Shown here: in pieces, positions 16,716-23,703 of the stretch
Numbering within the stretch: position 1 is the first letter of the stretch
How the letters are laid out: each line of letters opens with the position of its first letter
From: JAXGPP01 sp964436865
GTDB taxonomy: Bacteria > Planctomycetota > Planctomycetia > Pirellulales > Thermoguttaceae
Assembly: GCA_964436865.1 (NCBI GenBank)
Contig: CAYTFK010000017.1
Location: 1-45,048 of the forward strand
DNA length: 45,048 bases
Direction of reading: 5' to 3'
The notes under the pieces: model-generated
What the model saw: the letters and a program-made list of their open reading frames with translations, nothing else
Told to the model about the DNA's origin: nothing
Database searches by the model: none
Translations under genes and position numbers: made by a program

Positions 16716-17510
16716 CTACGGTTCCTTACGGAGTGCCGCCTGACGAAGCGAGTTTACCTCAGGTGGAGTCAGCCGGCGAAACTCGCCGGGGGCCAGATTG
16801 GCCAGCTTAATCGGCCCCACCCCCACGCGAATCAGTCGCAGAACCTTGTGCCCGATACGCGCCATGACGCGGCGGATCTCGCGGTTGCGTCCCTCTTCGA
16901 GCACCATCTCCAGCACGGTGGCCTTCTTGTAGTGGCGTTTGATGCGTGCTTCGGCAACACGGGCGACCCCCTCCGCCAAATGAATGCCTCGACGAAGCCG
17001 CTCCAGGAGCTCGGGCTCAACGCGGCCGGCGGCCAGTACCTGATATCGCTTCGGCACGTGGTAACGAGGATGCGTGAGGTGGTTGGCCAACTCACCGTCG
17101 TTGGTGACCAGAATCAGCCCCTCGCTGTGCAAATCGAGGCGTCCGACGGGAAACAGCCGTTCGTGCTTTGGCAGCAAGTCGATCACCCGGGGGCGCCCCG
17201 CTGGGTCACGGTTGGTCGAAACCACACCGTCCGGCTTGTAGACCGCGTAGTAGACTGGCCGGCGGGGCTTCAGCAATTCGCCATCAACGCGGATCTCGTC
17301 GGCTTCCGCATTAACCCGTGTGCCCAATTCGGTGACGACCTTACGGTTGACCTCGACGCGACCGGCGAGAATCAGTTCTTCACATTCGCGACGACTGCCC
17401 ACGCCGGCGCCGGCGATATACTTTTGCAAACGCTCCCCTAGCCCCGATTGCGGCCCGCCGGCCGCAGATTTGGGGGCACGTCGTGATTTTTGACCGGAGC
17501 GGCGTCTCAT
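16716..17510 (-). CDS. rluB: 23S rRNA pseudouridine synthase, RsuA/RluB family
   Basis: Isomerises a specific uridine to pseudouridine in ribosomal RNA. The 264-residue protein has a basic N-terminal tail (1-25), an S4 RNA-binding domain (about 26-85: LQKYIAGAGVGSRRECEELILAGRVEVN) and the catalytic domain, with the nucleophile Asp126 in PVGRLDLHSEGLILVTNDG. Usual RluB members read GRLDxxTxG; here the threonine is Ser129. The R-E-I-R-R-V block (GRNREIRRVMARIGHKV) closes the active site. RluB is favoured over RsuA by the S4 sequence and KPxGVVST, but the exact target uridine is not provable. The gene is followed five bases later by pyrK. Confidence 0.88.
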   Translation of the reverse strand: MRRRSGQKSRRAPKSAAGGPQSGLGERLQKYIAGAGVGSRRECEELILAGRVEVNRKVVTELGTRVNAEADEIRVDGELLKPRRPVYYAVYKPDGVVSTNRDPAGRPRVIDLLPKHERLFPVGRLDLHSEGLILVTNDGELANHLTHPRYHVPKRYQVLAAGRVEPELLERLRRGIHLAEGVARVAEARIKRHYKKATVLEMVLEEGRNREIRRVMARIGHKVLRLIRVGVGPIKLANLAPGEFRRLTPPEVNSLRQAALRKEP

Positions 17511-17611
17511 GGCAGATGCGTGGCAGAAGGATTACTTGACGATCGTAATCTTACCCCTTTCCGCGATCGGACGCATAAATCGCCATTCGCCACGGACGCT
17601 TGCCTGCCAGG

Positions 17612-17863
17612 CTACCAGGTAGCGGGGAATTTCGGACGCTGCTGAGCGCGGACGGGTTCCGGCAGCGGCTGGGTGAAATCGCGTGGCCGGGTTTCGGTCA
17701 CATCAGGACCGATATCGGGCGCGGGGAAGGGGTCGAACTGCTGTGCACGGCTTTGTTGGTCGTAGGCCGACCCGGGGTGCGACCAGTCTGGCGGGGCAAC
17801 GCTGCTGCACCCAACCAGCGAGAATGCAATGCTCGCCACCAGCAGCCTGGGGACACGCCTCAT
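17612..17863 (-). CDS. Small putative lipoprotein
   Basis: An 83-residue secreted protein of unknown function. A short basic start (MRRVPR) leads into a hydrophobic stretch (7-16) and a lipobox-like LVGC at 15-18, followed by SSVAPPDWSHPG and a proline- and glutamine-rich tail with alternating acidic residues (FDPFPAPDIGPDV). I start at the ATG at 17863, with GAGGG eight bases upstream; a longer frame would hide the signal. The mature protein has no recognised domain and is probably disordered. I recall similar proteins annotated as membrane or secreted in Pirellulales. rluB begins 101 bases downstream. Confidence 0.72.
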   Translation of the reverse strand: MRRVPRLLVASIAFSLVGCSSVAPPDWSHPGSAYDQQSRAQQFDPFPAPDIGPDVTETRPRDFTQPLPEPVRAQQRPKFPATW

Positions 17864-18114
17864 CTGACAGCCCTCACCGAATGTGGGGTAACCTCGCAAG
17901 CAGGGGGTGCGGATTATAGGTTGCCCAAGCCAGTGCCGGAAGGCTAACATGGAGAATTCGCTGGTGACCAGCGACGTAAACCATCAGGATTTGATTGGTT
18001 TCGTGGTTGACTTGGAGCCGTTTCGGCGTGCTCAAACGGTAAGCCGAGGCCGCTACATTCGTCGCCTCGATCCCCCACTTCACCTGAGAAACGATAGACA
18101 ATAGCGGCGTGCCC

Positions 18115-19182
18115 ATGCTCCGTCCCGGCGAGAAATACAACGACGAGGACCTCTTCAAGGGTTCAACGATGACCTTTGGGGAGCACCTCGAAGAGCTTCG
18201 GGTGTGCCTCTTCAAAGCCATCCTCGGACTTGTCGTCGGATTGCTCTTCGGCCTGGCTGTCGGGCAGCCTATGGTGCACCTGATCGAGCGGCCGCTGAAG
18301 AACGCCCTGGGAAATTACTACCAGAGGCAATCGCTCAAGAACGTCCAGGCCCGGCTCGAAGAGCTGCAGGAAAAGGGCTACCGACTCCCCGCCGACCCGG
18401 ATGAACTGGCCGAACAAGTAGCCGCGATGGGGCTGCAGCCGCGTTCGCTCTACATCAATCCTCTCGAACTCGCGCAAATCCTCCAGGCGACGTACCCCGA
18501 ACAGTTTCGCGACTTCAAGCACAACGAGGCAAAGACCGGGGGGTTCGAGAAACCGAACCTGCGGGAGATCTTCATCTGGGAACCGATTGAAGACAGCATC
18601 AAGGTGACGAGCCTCAGCTTCGGCGAGCCGTTCGCCATCTACATGAAGGTCTCCCTGGTGGTCGGGGCAATCCTGGCCAGCCCCTGGATCTTCTACCAGA
18701 TCTGGTCGTTCGTGGCCGCCGGACTCTACCCTCACGAAAAGCGCTACGTGCACGTTTTCCTGCCGTTCAGCATTGGGCTTTTTCTGGCAGGGGTGTTGCT
18801 GGCTTGCCTGTTCGTGTTTGAACCGGTGTTGAACTTCCTGCTTACGTTCAACGAATGGCTGGATATCGCGCCCGACTTGCGAATCAACGAGTTCCTCGGT
18901 TTCGTGCTGATCCTTCCGCTGGGTTTCGGAATTTCCTTCCAGTTGCCTCTGGTGATGCTGTTCCTGGAACGAATCACCATCTTCAGCGTGAAGGACTACA
19001 CTTCAAAATGGCGGATGGCGGTGCTCGTGATCTTCGTGATCTCGATGATCCTGACCCCTTCCGACCCCTACAGCATGACGCTGATGGCAATCCCGCTGAC
19101 CTTCCTGTACTTCGGCGGGGTGCTGTTGTGCATGTTCATGCCGCGGCAGCGCAGCCCGTACGACGTCGCGCTGGCGGACTGA
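18115..19182 (+). CDS. tatC: Twin-arginine translocase subunit TatC with enlarged first loop
   Basis: Core receptor of the Tat pathway, which exports folded proteins, in the cytoplasmic membrane. It has 355 residues against about 260 in E. coli. The family start MTFGEHLEELR is at 19-29, the first helix at about 33-52, and the conserved WxFxxxGLYPHEKR region (QIWSFVAAGLYPHEKR, with the signal-recognition glutamate) follows helix 2. Later helices and the LTPSDP motif are normal. Between helix 1 and helix 2 about 95 extra residues (66-160) are inserted, charged and probably extracytoplasmic. Start is uncertain: ATG 18115 or GTG 18109, without a clear ribosome site. tatA and tatB are not in this window. 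Confidence 0.92.
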   Translation: MLRPGEKYNDEDLFKGSTMTFGEHLEELRVCLFKAILGLVVGLLFGLAVGQPMVHLIERPLKNALGNYYQRQSLKNVQARLEELQEKGYRLPADPDELAEQVAAMGLQPRSLYINPLELAQILQATYPEQFRDFKHNEAKTGGFEKPNLREIFIWEPIEDSIKVTSLSFGEPFAIYMKVSLVVGAILASPWIFYQIWSFVAAGLYPHEKRYVHVFLPFSIGLFLAGVLLACLFVFEPVLNFLLTFNEWLDIAPDLRINEFLGFVLILPLGFGISFQLPLVMLFLERITIFSVKDYTSKWRMAVLVIFVISMILTPSDPYSMTLMAIPLTFLYFGGVLLCMFMPRQRSPYDVALAD

Positions 19183-19213
19183 AAGCGGTCAGCGATCGGC
19201 CTTCAGCTTTCAG
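19179..19213 (+). terminator. Hairpin overlapping the tatC stop
   Basis: CTGAAAGC at 19179-19186 pairs perfectly with GCTTTCAG at 19206-19213 over a 19-base loop; the tatC stop codon lies inside the first arm. No U-tract follows on the plus strand. The structure sits in the gap to the convergent glnB gene and could end either transcript. Confidence 0.4.
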
Positions 19214-19267
19214 CGGAATTTGCTGTCGCCCGTGCAGCGGACCGCTCACGGACGACTGAACGAGAAT

Positions 19268-19615
19268 TCAGATCGCCTCGCCGCCGCGTTCGCCGGTGCG
19301 GATGCGAATGCAGTCCTCCAGCGGAAGGACGAAAATCTTCCCGTCGCCGATCTCGCCGGTGGGACCGGTGCGGGCACCCTTCATGATCGCGTCGATAGTC
19401 GGTTCCAGGAAGTCGTCATTCACGGCGATCATGAGTTGGACCTTGCGGACCAGGTTCACCGCCACCTCGTGCCCGCGATAGACCTCGGTCTGCCCCCGCT
19501 GCCGCCCGAAGCCCTGCACATCCATTACCGTGAGCCGAAACACCTCGACGTCGGCCAGCGCGGTCTTGACGGCCTCCAGTCGATTGGGCTGGATGATGGC
19601 GATGATCAACTTCAT
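19268..19615 (-). CDS. glnB: Nitrogen regulatory protein P-II, variant T-loop
   Basis: Trimeric 2-oxoglutarate/ATP sensor that controls nitrogen and sometimes carbon metabolism. The protein has 115 residues. MKLIIAIIQP, GFGRQRGQTEVYRG (T-loop), EIGDGKIFV (B-loop) and IRIRTGERG (C-loop) identify it clearly. Two differences from E. coli GlnB are visible: position 51, the uridylylated tyrosine, is valine (YRGHEV), and three residues are inserted before the B-loop (ARTG-PTG-EIGDGK). Tyr46 is kept. I start at the ATG at 19615, with GGGAG ten bases upstream. No amtB or glnA is adjacent; the next genes upstream are SulP and carbonic anhydrase. Confidence 0.93.
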   Translation of the reverse strand: MKLIIAIIQPNRLEAVKTALADVEVFRLTVMDVQGFGRQRGQTEVYRGHEVAVNLVRKVQLMIAVNDDFLEPTIDAIMKGARTGPTGEIGDGKIFVLPLEDCIRIRTGERGGEAI

Positions 19616-19739
19616 CGGCGCGCTCCCTCGGTCGCGGTGGACGGACGATCTGATGGTAGCCTTCCGCGACCGCTGGCTCAAGTGAGGCGAAGCATGTGGT
19701 CCTCCTGACCGAGGCTAAAAAACCAGCAAAGAGCCAGTA

Positions 19740-19991
19740 TCACGGGCCGGCCGGGAGGTGCGGAGCTTGGGTAGGAGCCTGTAAACTCTTCCCAGGTTTC
19801 CCGAACACGGCCCGTGACACACTGGCGCGTAAGTTCGCCTTAGATTCACAATTACCGCACCAATCCTCTCCACCACCACACCCTCTTACGCGCCAGCCCT
19901 GCTGGGCGCACAGCTGGGCCTGGAACGCGGTCTGCCACAGAGCAACCGACGTGCCGACCGACCGGGCACGAACTGCGATAGACGATCGCAG
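19740..19991. ncRNA. Structured intergenic region, candidate non-coding RNA
   Basis: Strand unknown. Four strong inverted repeats lie in 250 bases without any convincing gene. (1) 19740-19817 folds into one long hairpin: nine perfect pairs (TCACGGGCC/GGCCCGTGA), then five (CGGGA/TCCCG), six (CTTGGG/CCCAGG) and five (AGGAG/CTCTT), with two G-U pairs. (2) CTGGCGCGTAAG at 19822-19833 and CTTACGCGCCAG at 19885-19896 pair perfectly over 12 bases; the 51-base loop is rich in A and C on the plus strand and has very few G. (3) CGTGCC/GGCACG at 19950-19970. (4) CTGCGAT/ATCGCAG at 19973-19991. None resembles RNase P, tmRNA, SRP RNA or a tRNA. It may be a separate RNA or a glnB leader. Confidence 0.4.
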
Positions 19992-20234
19992 CGTTAATCC
20001 CCAGCCGGACTTACGATAAACCGCTAACCCGTCGACCGTCTCTTGGACAGCGCGCGGTGAACGACCGTTGCACGTTTTTCATGCACTCTTAGTCGCGCAT
20101 GCGAGCAGAACACTTTATCGACACCCGTCGCATGGGGGGCATCCTGTCCAGGACTCTTGAGGAGGCAAGGCTTCCCGTTTCGGCCGAACTCAAGCATGCC
20201 GCTGCTTCCGAATGGCGAATCGAGCGGCCCCGGC

Positions 20235-20269
20235 GGCGGGTGGTTCGACGTGGCGTCGCGCCACCCGCC
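20235..20269 (-). terminator. Two-step hairpin after sulP
   Basis: GGCGGGTGG at 20235-20243 pairs with CCACCCGCC at 20261-20269, and inside it CGACG pairs with CGTCG around TGG, giving 14 pairs with a small TT/CG internal loop. It lies 17 bases beyond the sulP stop on the minus strand. No U-tract follows. Confidence 0.5.
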
Positions 20270-20286
20270 ACCGGTCGGCGTGGTCA

Positions 20287-21950
20287 TCACCCGCCAACGC
20301 CGGCGCCGATTTCGCGCGCTGCGGCGTGGCCGTTGCGATGGTGCGGCTCGGGGCGCGGGTGTTCGCCGTGCAGCGAACTCCCGTTGCGATCGACTGGTCG
20401 AGAGGCCTCCGCTTCGGGGAGCGTCTGCGGCATCAACTGCGGTTCCGCGGTGAAACGTGCCTGCAGTGAGTTCCAGTTGATCACCAGTCGCCCTCCCTGG
20501 GCTTCGTGCCGCTTGGCCCACGACATCAAGAGATCGAGGCAAGCGTGGTCGATGTAGTGCAGACCTCGCATGTCGACATGAAGCTCGGCCCCAGGCGGCA
20601 CCCGCTCCAATTCAGCCGCCAGCTTCGGCAGGCGGATAAATGTCGCCGCGCCCGTGAGGCGAATCCGCGCCTGAGCCAGATCGGTGGTCATGGCCAGGTC
20701 GGTTTCGAGACGGGTGAAGACGTAGAGGAGCCGCACGGCCGACAGGGCGACCCCGGTGATCACTCCCAGGAGCAGGTCCTGGACGACGATCACCAGCATC
20801 GTCACGGCGTAGATGCCGAGTTCGATGCGATGCACCCTCCACANNNNNNNNNNNNNNNNNNNNNNNNNNNNNNNNNNNNNNNNNNNNNNNNNNNNNNNNN
20901 NNNNNNNNNNNNNNNNNNNNNNNNNNNNNNNNNNNNNNNNNNNGCCAGCAGTTCGCGATCGTAGTTCGTCCGCGTTCCAGACTGCATCTGGTCCACCGCC
21001 GCAGCGCAGAGCAGAGTTTCAGCGCTGGCCACGATTCCGATCACCACTCCGGCCAGCACGATCGAGGAGTCGAAAAGCATTCCGAAGCTCTGCCAGTTCG
21101 GCAGGCTGATCTCGGCGAGGAAGTTCGACGGAACAACGATCTTCTCGACGCTCATCGGCAGGACATTCGCCAACAGCGAAGCCGCCAGCACGGCGACCAG
21201 CGCGGCCGGGACAAGCCGCAAGCGCGCCGGCGCGAATTTCGGCCAGAAAACAATCACCGCGATGGTGATCGTCCCGAGCATGGCGGCCCAATGGTGCGAC
21301 TGCTCGCCCCCGAGGCTGAGAGTCTTCCACACCGCATCGGGGATGGTGGCCAGGTACTGGAATCCGCCGTGCGCCGGCGCGGCGCCCCAGACGGGCTTGT
21401 GGTCGAGCATCACGTGCAGTTGGCTGGCCAGAATCAGCACGCCGATGCCCGCGAGCATTCCCTTGATCACCGCCGGTGAGACCGCTCGGAACCACTGCCC
21501 CATGTGAAGCCAGCCCGCGGCAATCTGCATTCCGCCGCCGATCATGGCCGCCATTCCCAGCGCCAGCAGCGCGTACTCGCTCGCCTCGGCCTGAAGCGCA
21601 GCCATCGCCGCCTCGTCGAGCCCTTCCAGGCTTCCCAGGCTGGTGAGGTACTTGGCCCGCGTCGTGTTGAGCAGATCCGCCACGATCACAAACAAGCCGG
21701 CGGCGGGGCCGCTGACTTGCAGGGGGGAACCGGCCAGGACGCCGACGAGAATACCGCCCACGATGCCTGTGATCAGCGCCCGCGCAGGGCTGACTCCCAC
21801 CGCAACCGCGATGCCAATGCACAATGGCAGCGCGACGAGAAACACGACGATCGACGCCAGAAAGTCCTCGCGCAAGTGGCCAAAGGCGCCGCCGCCTTCC
21901 GTGGCGGTTCGCCTGCGGCCGAATCCCAGAAGCCCTCGATAACCCGTCAT
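20287..21950 (-). CDS. SulP family anion transporter with STAS domain, interrupted by assembly gap
   Basis: Membrane transporter for inorganic anions such as bicarbonate or sulfate. The N-terminal part (21950 to 20944, 335 residues) contains the SulP start (LREDFLASIVVFLVALPLCIGIA), SGPAAGLFVIVADLL and many helices. The C-terminal part (20843 to 20287) has the last helices (ELGIYAVTMLVIVVQDLLLG) and the STAS domain with HVDMRGLHYIDHACLDLL. The 100 N between them put the halves in different frames, so the true missing length is unknown; family members have a helical segment there. This is a gap, not a demonstrated frameshift. The carbonic anhydrase gene ends 56 bases upstream, which favours bicarbonate as substrate. 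A two-step hairpin follows the stop. Confidence 0.88.
20844..20943. other. Assembly gap (100 N)
   Basis: Exactly 100 undetermined bases inside the SulP gene, the usual placeholder length for a scaffold join of unknown size. Flanking sequence encodes consecutive parts of one protein family member, so the order and orientation of the two contigs look right. Confidence 0.98.
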
Positions 21951-22006
21951 GTGTCTTCCTTTACTTGCCAGATATGCTTGTCGCGAAGTGATCAGACTCG
22001 CCGCCG

Positions 22007-22639
22007 TCAGATCACTGAAGCCCCGTACACCGCTTCGGCGCCCTGGAACTTTCCGTCCTCCTCGCTGAAGACCGTGATCTGGCCGCGCTCAATGTGAAAT
22101 ACCCAGCCGTGCAGCTCGAGCTGTCCGGCGTCCAGCGCTTCGCGCACGGCCGGATGAGTGCAAAGATTGTCGAGTTGCGCCAGCACGTGCCGCTCCAATG
22201 CCGCGACGGGCGGCTGCTTCGACCGGGCGGCGGTGCCGCGAAGATCGTCGACGCGCGTCCCGGCGTGACGCAGCCACTCGCCAAGCGCGGGTAGCTCGCG
22301 GACTCGCTTCGGCTCGAGCAATCCGGCCACGGCTGCGCAACAGGTGTGGCCACAGACCACGATGTGCCGCACTTGAAGCGATCGAACGGCAAACTCCACG
22401 GTGCCGGCTTCGCCGCCCCCACTGGAGTCGGCCCGCGGCACAATGTTGCCGGCGTTGCGCAGGACAAACAGATCGCCGGGATCAGCGCCCAGGAGCAGGG
22501 CCGGATCGATCCGCGAATCGCTGCAGGTGATGAATAACGTCTGCGGCTGCTGCCCGGCCGACAGTCTCTTGAACAATTCGCGCCGCTCGGGGAAGATCTC
22601 GTTCTGGAACGTCAGAATGCTGTCAAGGAAGTCTCGCAT
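22007..22639 (-). CDS. Beta-class carbonic anhydrase
   Basis: Interconverts CO2 and bicarbonate. The 210-residue protein has the zinc motif CSDSR at 39-43 (Cys39, Asp41, Arg43) and GHTCC at 97-101, supplying His98 and Cys101. RNAGNIVP (61-68) and the C-terminal HGWVFHIERGQI strand also match the family. The ATG at 22639 is preceded by AAGG; a longer in-frame start would add 15 unrelated residues. It ends 56 bases before the SulP gene on the same strand, an arrangement known for bicarbonate transporter systems, where the enzyme would supply or consume bicarbonate at the membrane. Confidence 0.94.
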   Translation of the reverse strand: MRDFLDSILTFQNEIFPERRELFKRLSAGQQPQTLFITCSDSRIDPALLLGADPGDLFVLRNAGNIVPRADSSGGGEAGTVEFAVRSLQVRHIVVCGHTCCAAVAGLLEPKRVRELPALGEWLRHAGTRVDDLRGTAARSKQPPVAALERHVLAQLDNLCTHPAVREALDAGQLELHGWVFHIERGQITVFSEEDGKFQGAEAVYGASVI

Positions 22640-22994
22640 GGCATACCTTGTGCTTTGATTCGGCGGAACGGGCTGTCTGCACACTGATCGCTTGTCCTCA
22701 GCGCAGTGCGTACCTTCCGCATCGCCGCGGGTGAATGTGGATTAGCAACACAGATCCGGATGATGCCGGTGCAACATCCCCAGATAGCCGCCACAATCAG
22801 CGCTGCGTAAAGGCCTGGGACTGGCTGATCGGGATGCCGGCAGGGACGGTTAACCGCTTTTGCGCGGCGCTCGGCCGTGCACGTTCTCTCTCGCTGGAAC
22901 TGCCCGCAGGCGCAACGCTAATTTCGTGCGTCAACAGCAGACCATCGCGAAGGTTCGCCCGCAGACAGGCGAAAAGACCAGCCGCGAGAAAGGG
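22640..22994. other. Intergenic stretch upstream of the carbonic anhydrase
   Basis: About 355 bases between the carbonic anhydrase start and a doubtful small gene. I find no convincing coding frame, tRNA or consensus promoter; the carbonic anhydrase promoter should lie near 22660-22760 but no clear -35/-10 pair stands out. Confidence 0.5.
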
Positions 22995-23360
22995 CTAGCA
23001 AAGAAGCGGCGCCCCGCAACCGTTACGCATTCCTTGCTCCGAATCGCTCCGGCAAAAGGCCGTCGGGCAAGGCGCAGACAGGCGTGGCCCCAGCCACGAA
23101 GCGCTAGTCAAAGAACAAGAGGCCGGCAGATGCACCGGCAGGCTCAGCCGAGCGGTCCGCCGACGGTTGAGGTACTTGCAGTGCTTTGCCTGACCTTGCT
23201 TGACATCGTGGCTCGACTGCTCCTCCTCCTGCCGAAATCGGCCCGACGCCGCGCCGCCCCCGGAGAAGGGAATGGCCCCCGCCATGCCCGGCAACAGCAG
23301 GAGCACGACCAGCAAGTGAATCGCTCGCGAGCAACCAGTTATCGCTCTTCCTCGAATCAT
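22995..23360 (-). CDS. Doubtful small exported protein
   Basis: Open frame of 121 residues from the ATG at 23360. The only positive sign is a signal-peptide-like start: basic residues, then a leucine/valine-rich core (IHLLVVLLLLPGMAGA) ending in a plausible AxA cleavage site. The rest is low in recognisable structure, rich in serine and cysteine, and ends in CGAPLLC. There is no good ribosome site and codon use looks less biased than in neighbours. A small hairpin (CGTGGC-CCCA-GCCACG, 23083-23098) lies within the frame. It could be non-coding; I keep it only as a candidate. Confidence 0.25.
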   Translation of the reverse strand: MIRGRAITGCSRAIHLLVVLLLLPGMAGAIPFSGGGAASGRFRQEEEQSSHDVKQGQAKHCKYLNRRRTARLSLPVHLPASCSLTSASWLGPRLSAPCPTAFCRSDSEQGMRNGCGAPLLC

Positions 23361-23703
23361 TTCACTTGCGCGGGGGGGACAAGTAAAGACAGTCTTCGCA
23401 GACACGTTTGGGCAATGGTAAAGGGTTTCGTGCCTCGGTCAAGCGGACTTTTTCCGGATCTCTTCCGACGACCAACCCGGCCACCGCGGCGCCCGCATGG
23501 CTGCCTCGGCGAAACCGGACTGGTTGCCGCCCGCTCCGAGATTCATCGGCAAGGACGCAAACGAACGGGGGCATCCGACAGCTCACGCCACCGGACACCC
23601 CCGTGTTTCGCCCTTCTCAGGACGTCCTATCTTGTCAATTGCCAGTCTTGTCACGTGCCGGCGGCGAGGCCGGCACGTCGCCGCTCTCACTCACGCATCG
23701 ACT
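23361..23703. other. Intergenic stretch between porin and the doubtful small gene
   Basis: About 340 bases with no supported gene. Its only clear feature is the porin-end hairpin at 23653-23678. Confidence 0.5.
23653..23678 (-). terminator. Hairpin after the porin gene
   Basis: A perfect 10-pair stem, ACGTGCCGGC at 23653-23662 with GCCGGCACGT at 23669-23678, and a six-base loop, 25 bases beyond the porin stop on the minus strand. The sequence after it (GACAAGACTGG) has no U-tract. Confidence 0.5.

Noticed and set aside
19696..20019. Possible protein-coding frame in the sulP-glnB gap
   Set aside because: The translation is low in information and lies over perfect inverted repeats that better explain the conservation-like pattern.
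20235..20269. tRNA because of a GTTCGA-like string
   Set aside because: The string is part of a simple two-step hairpin; no acceptor, D or anticodon arms can be formed. No tRNA was found anywhere in the window.
20802..21950. Frameshift or pseudogene in the SulP transporter
   Set aside because: The frame change coincides exactly with 100 N; it reflects unknown gap length, not a mutation.
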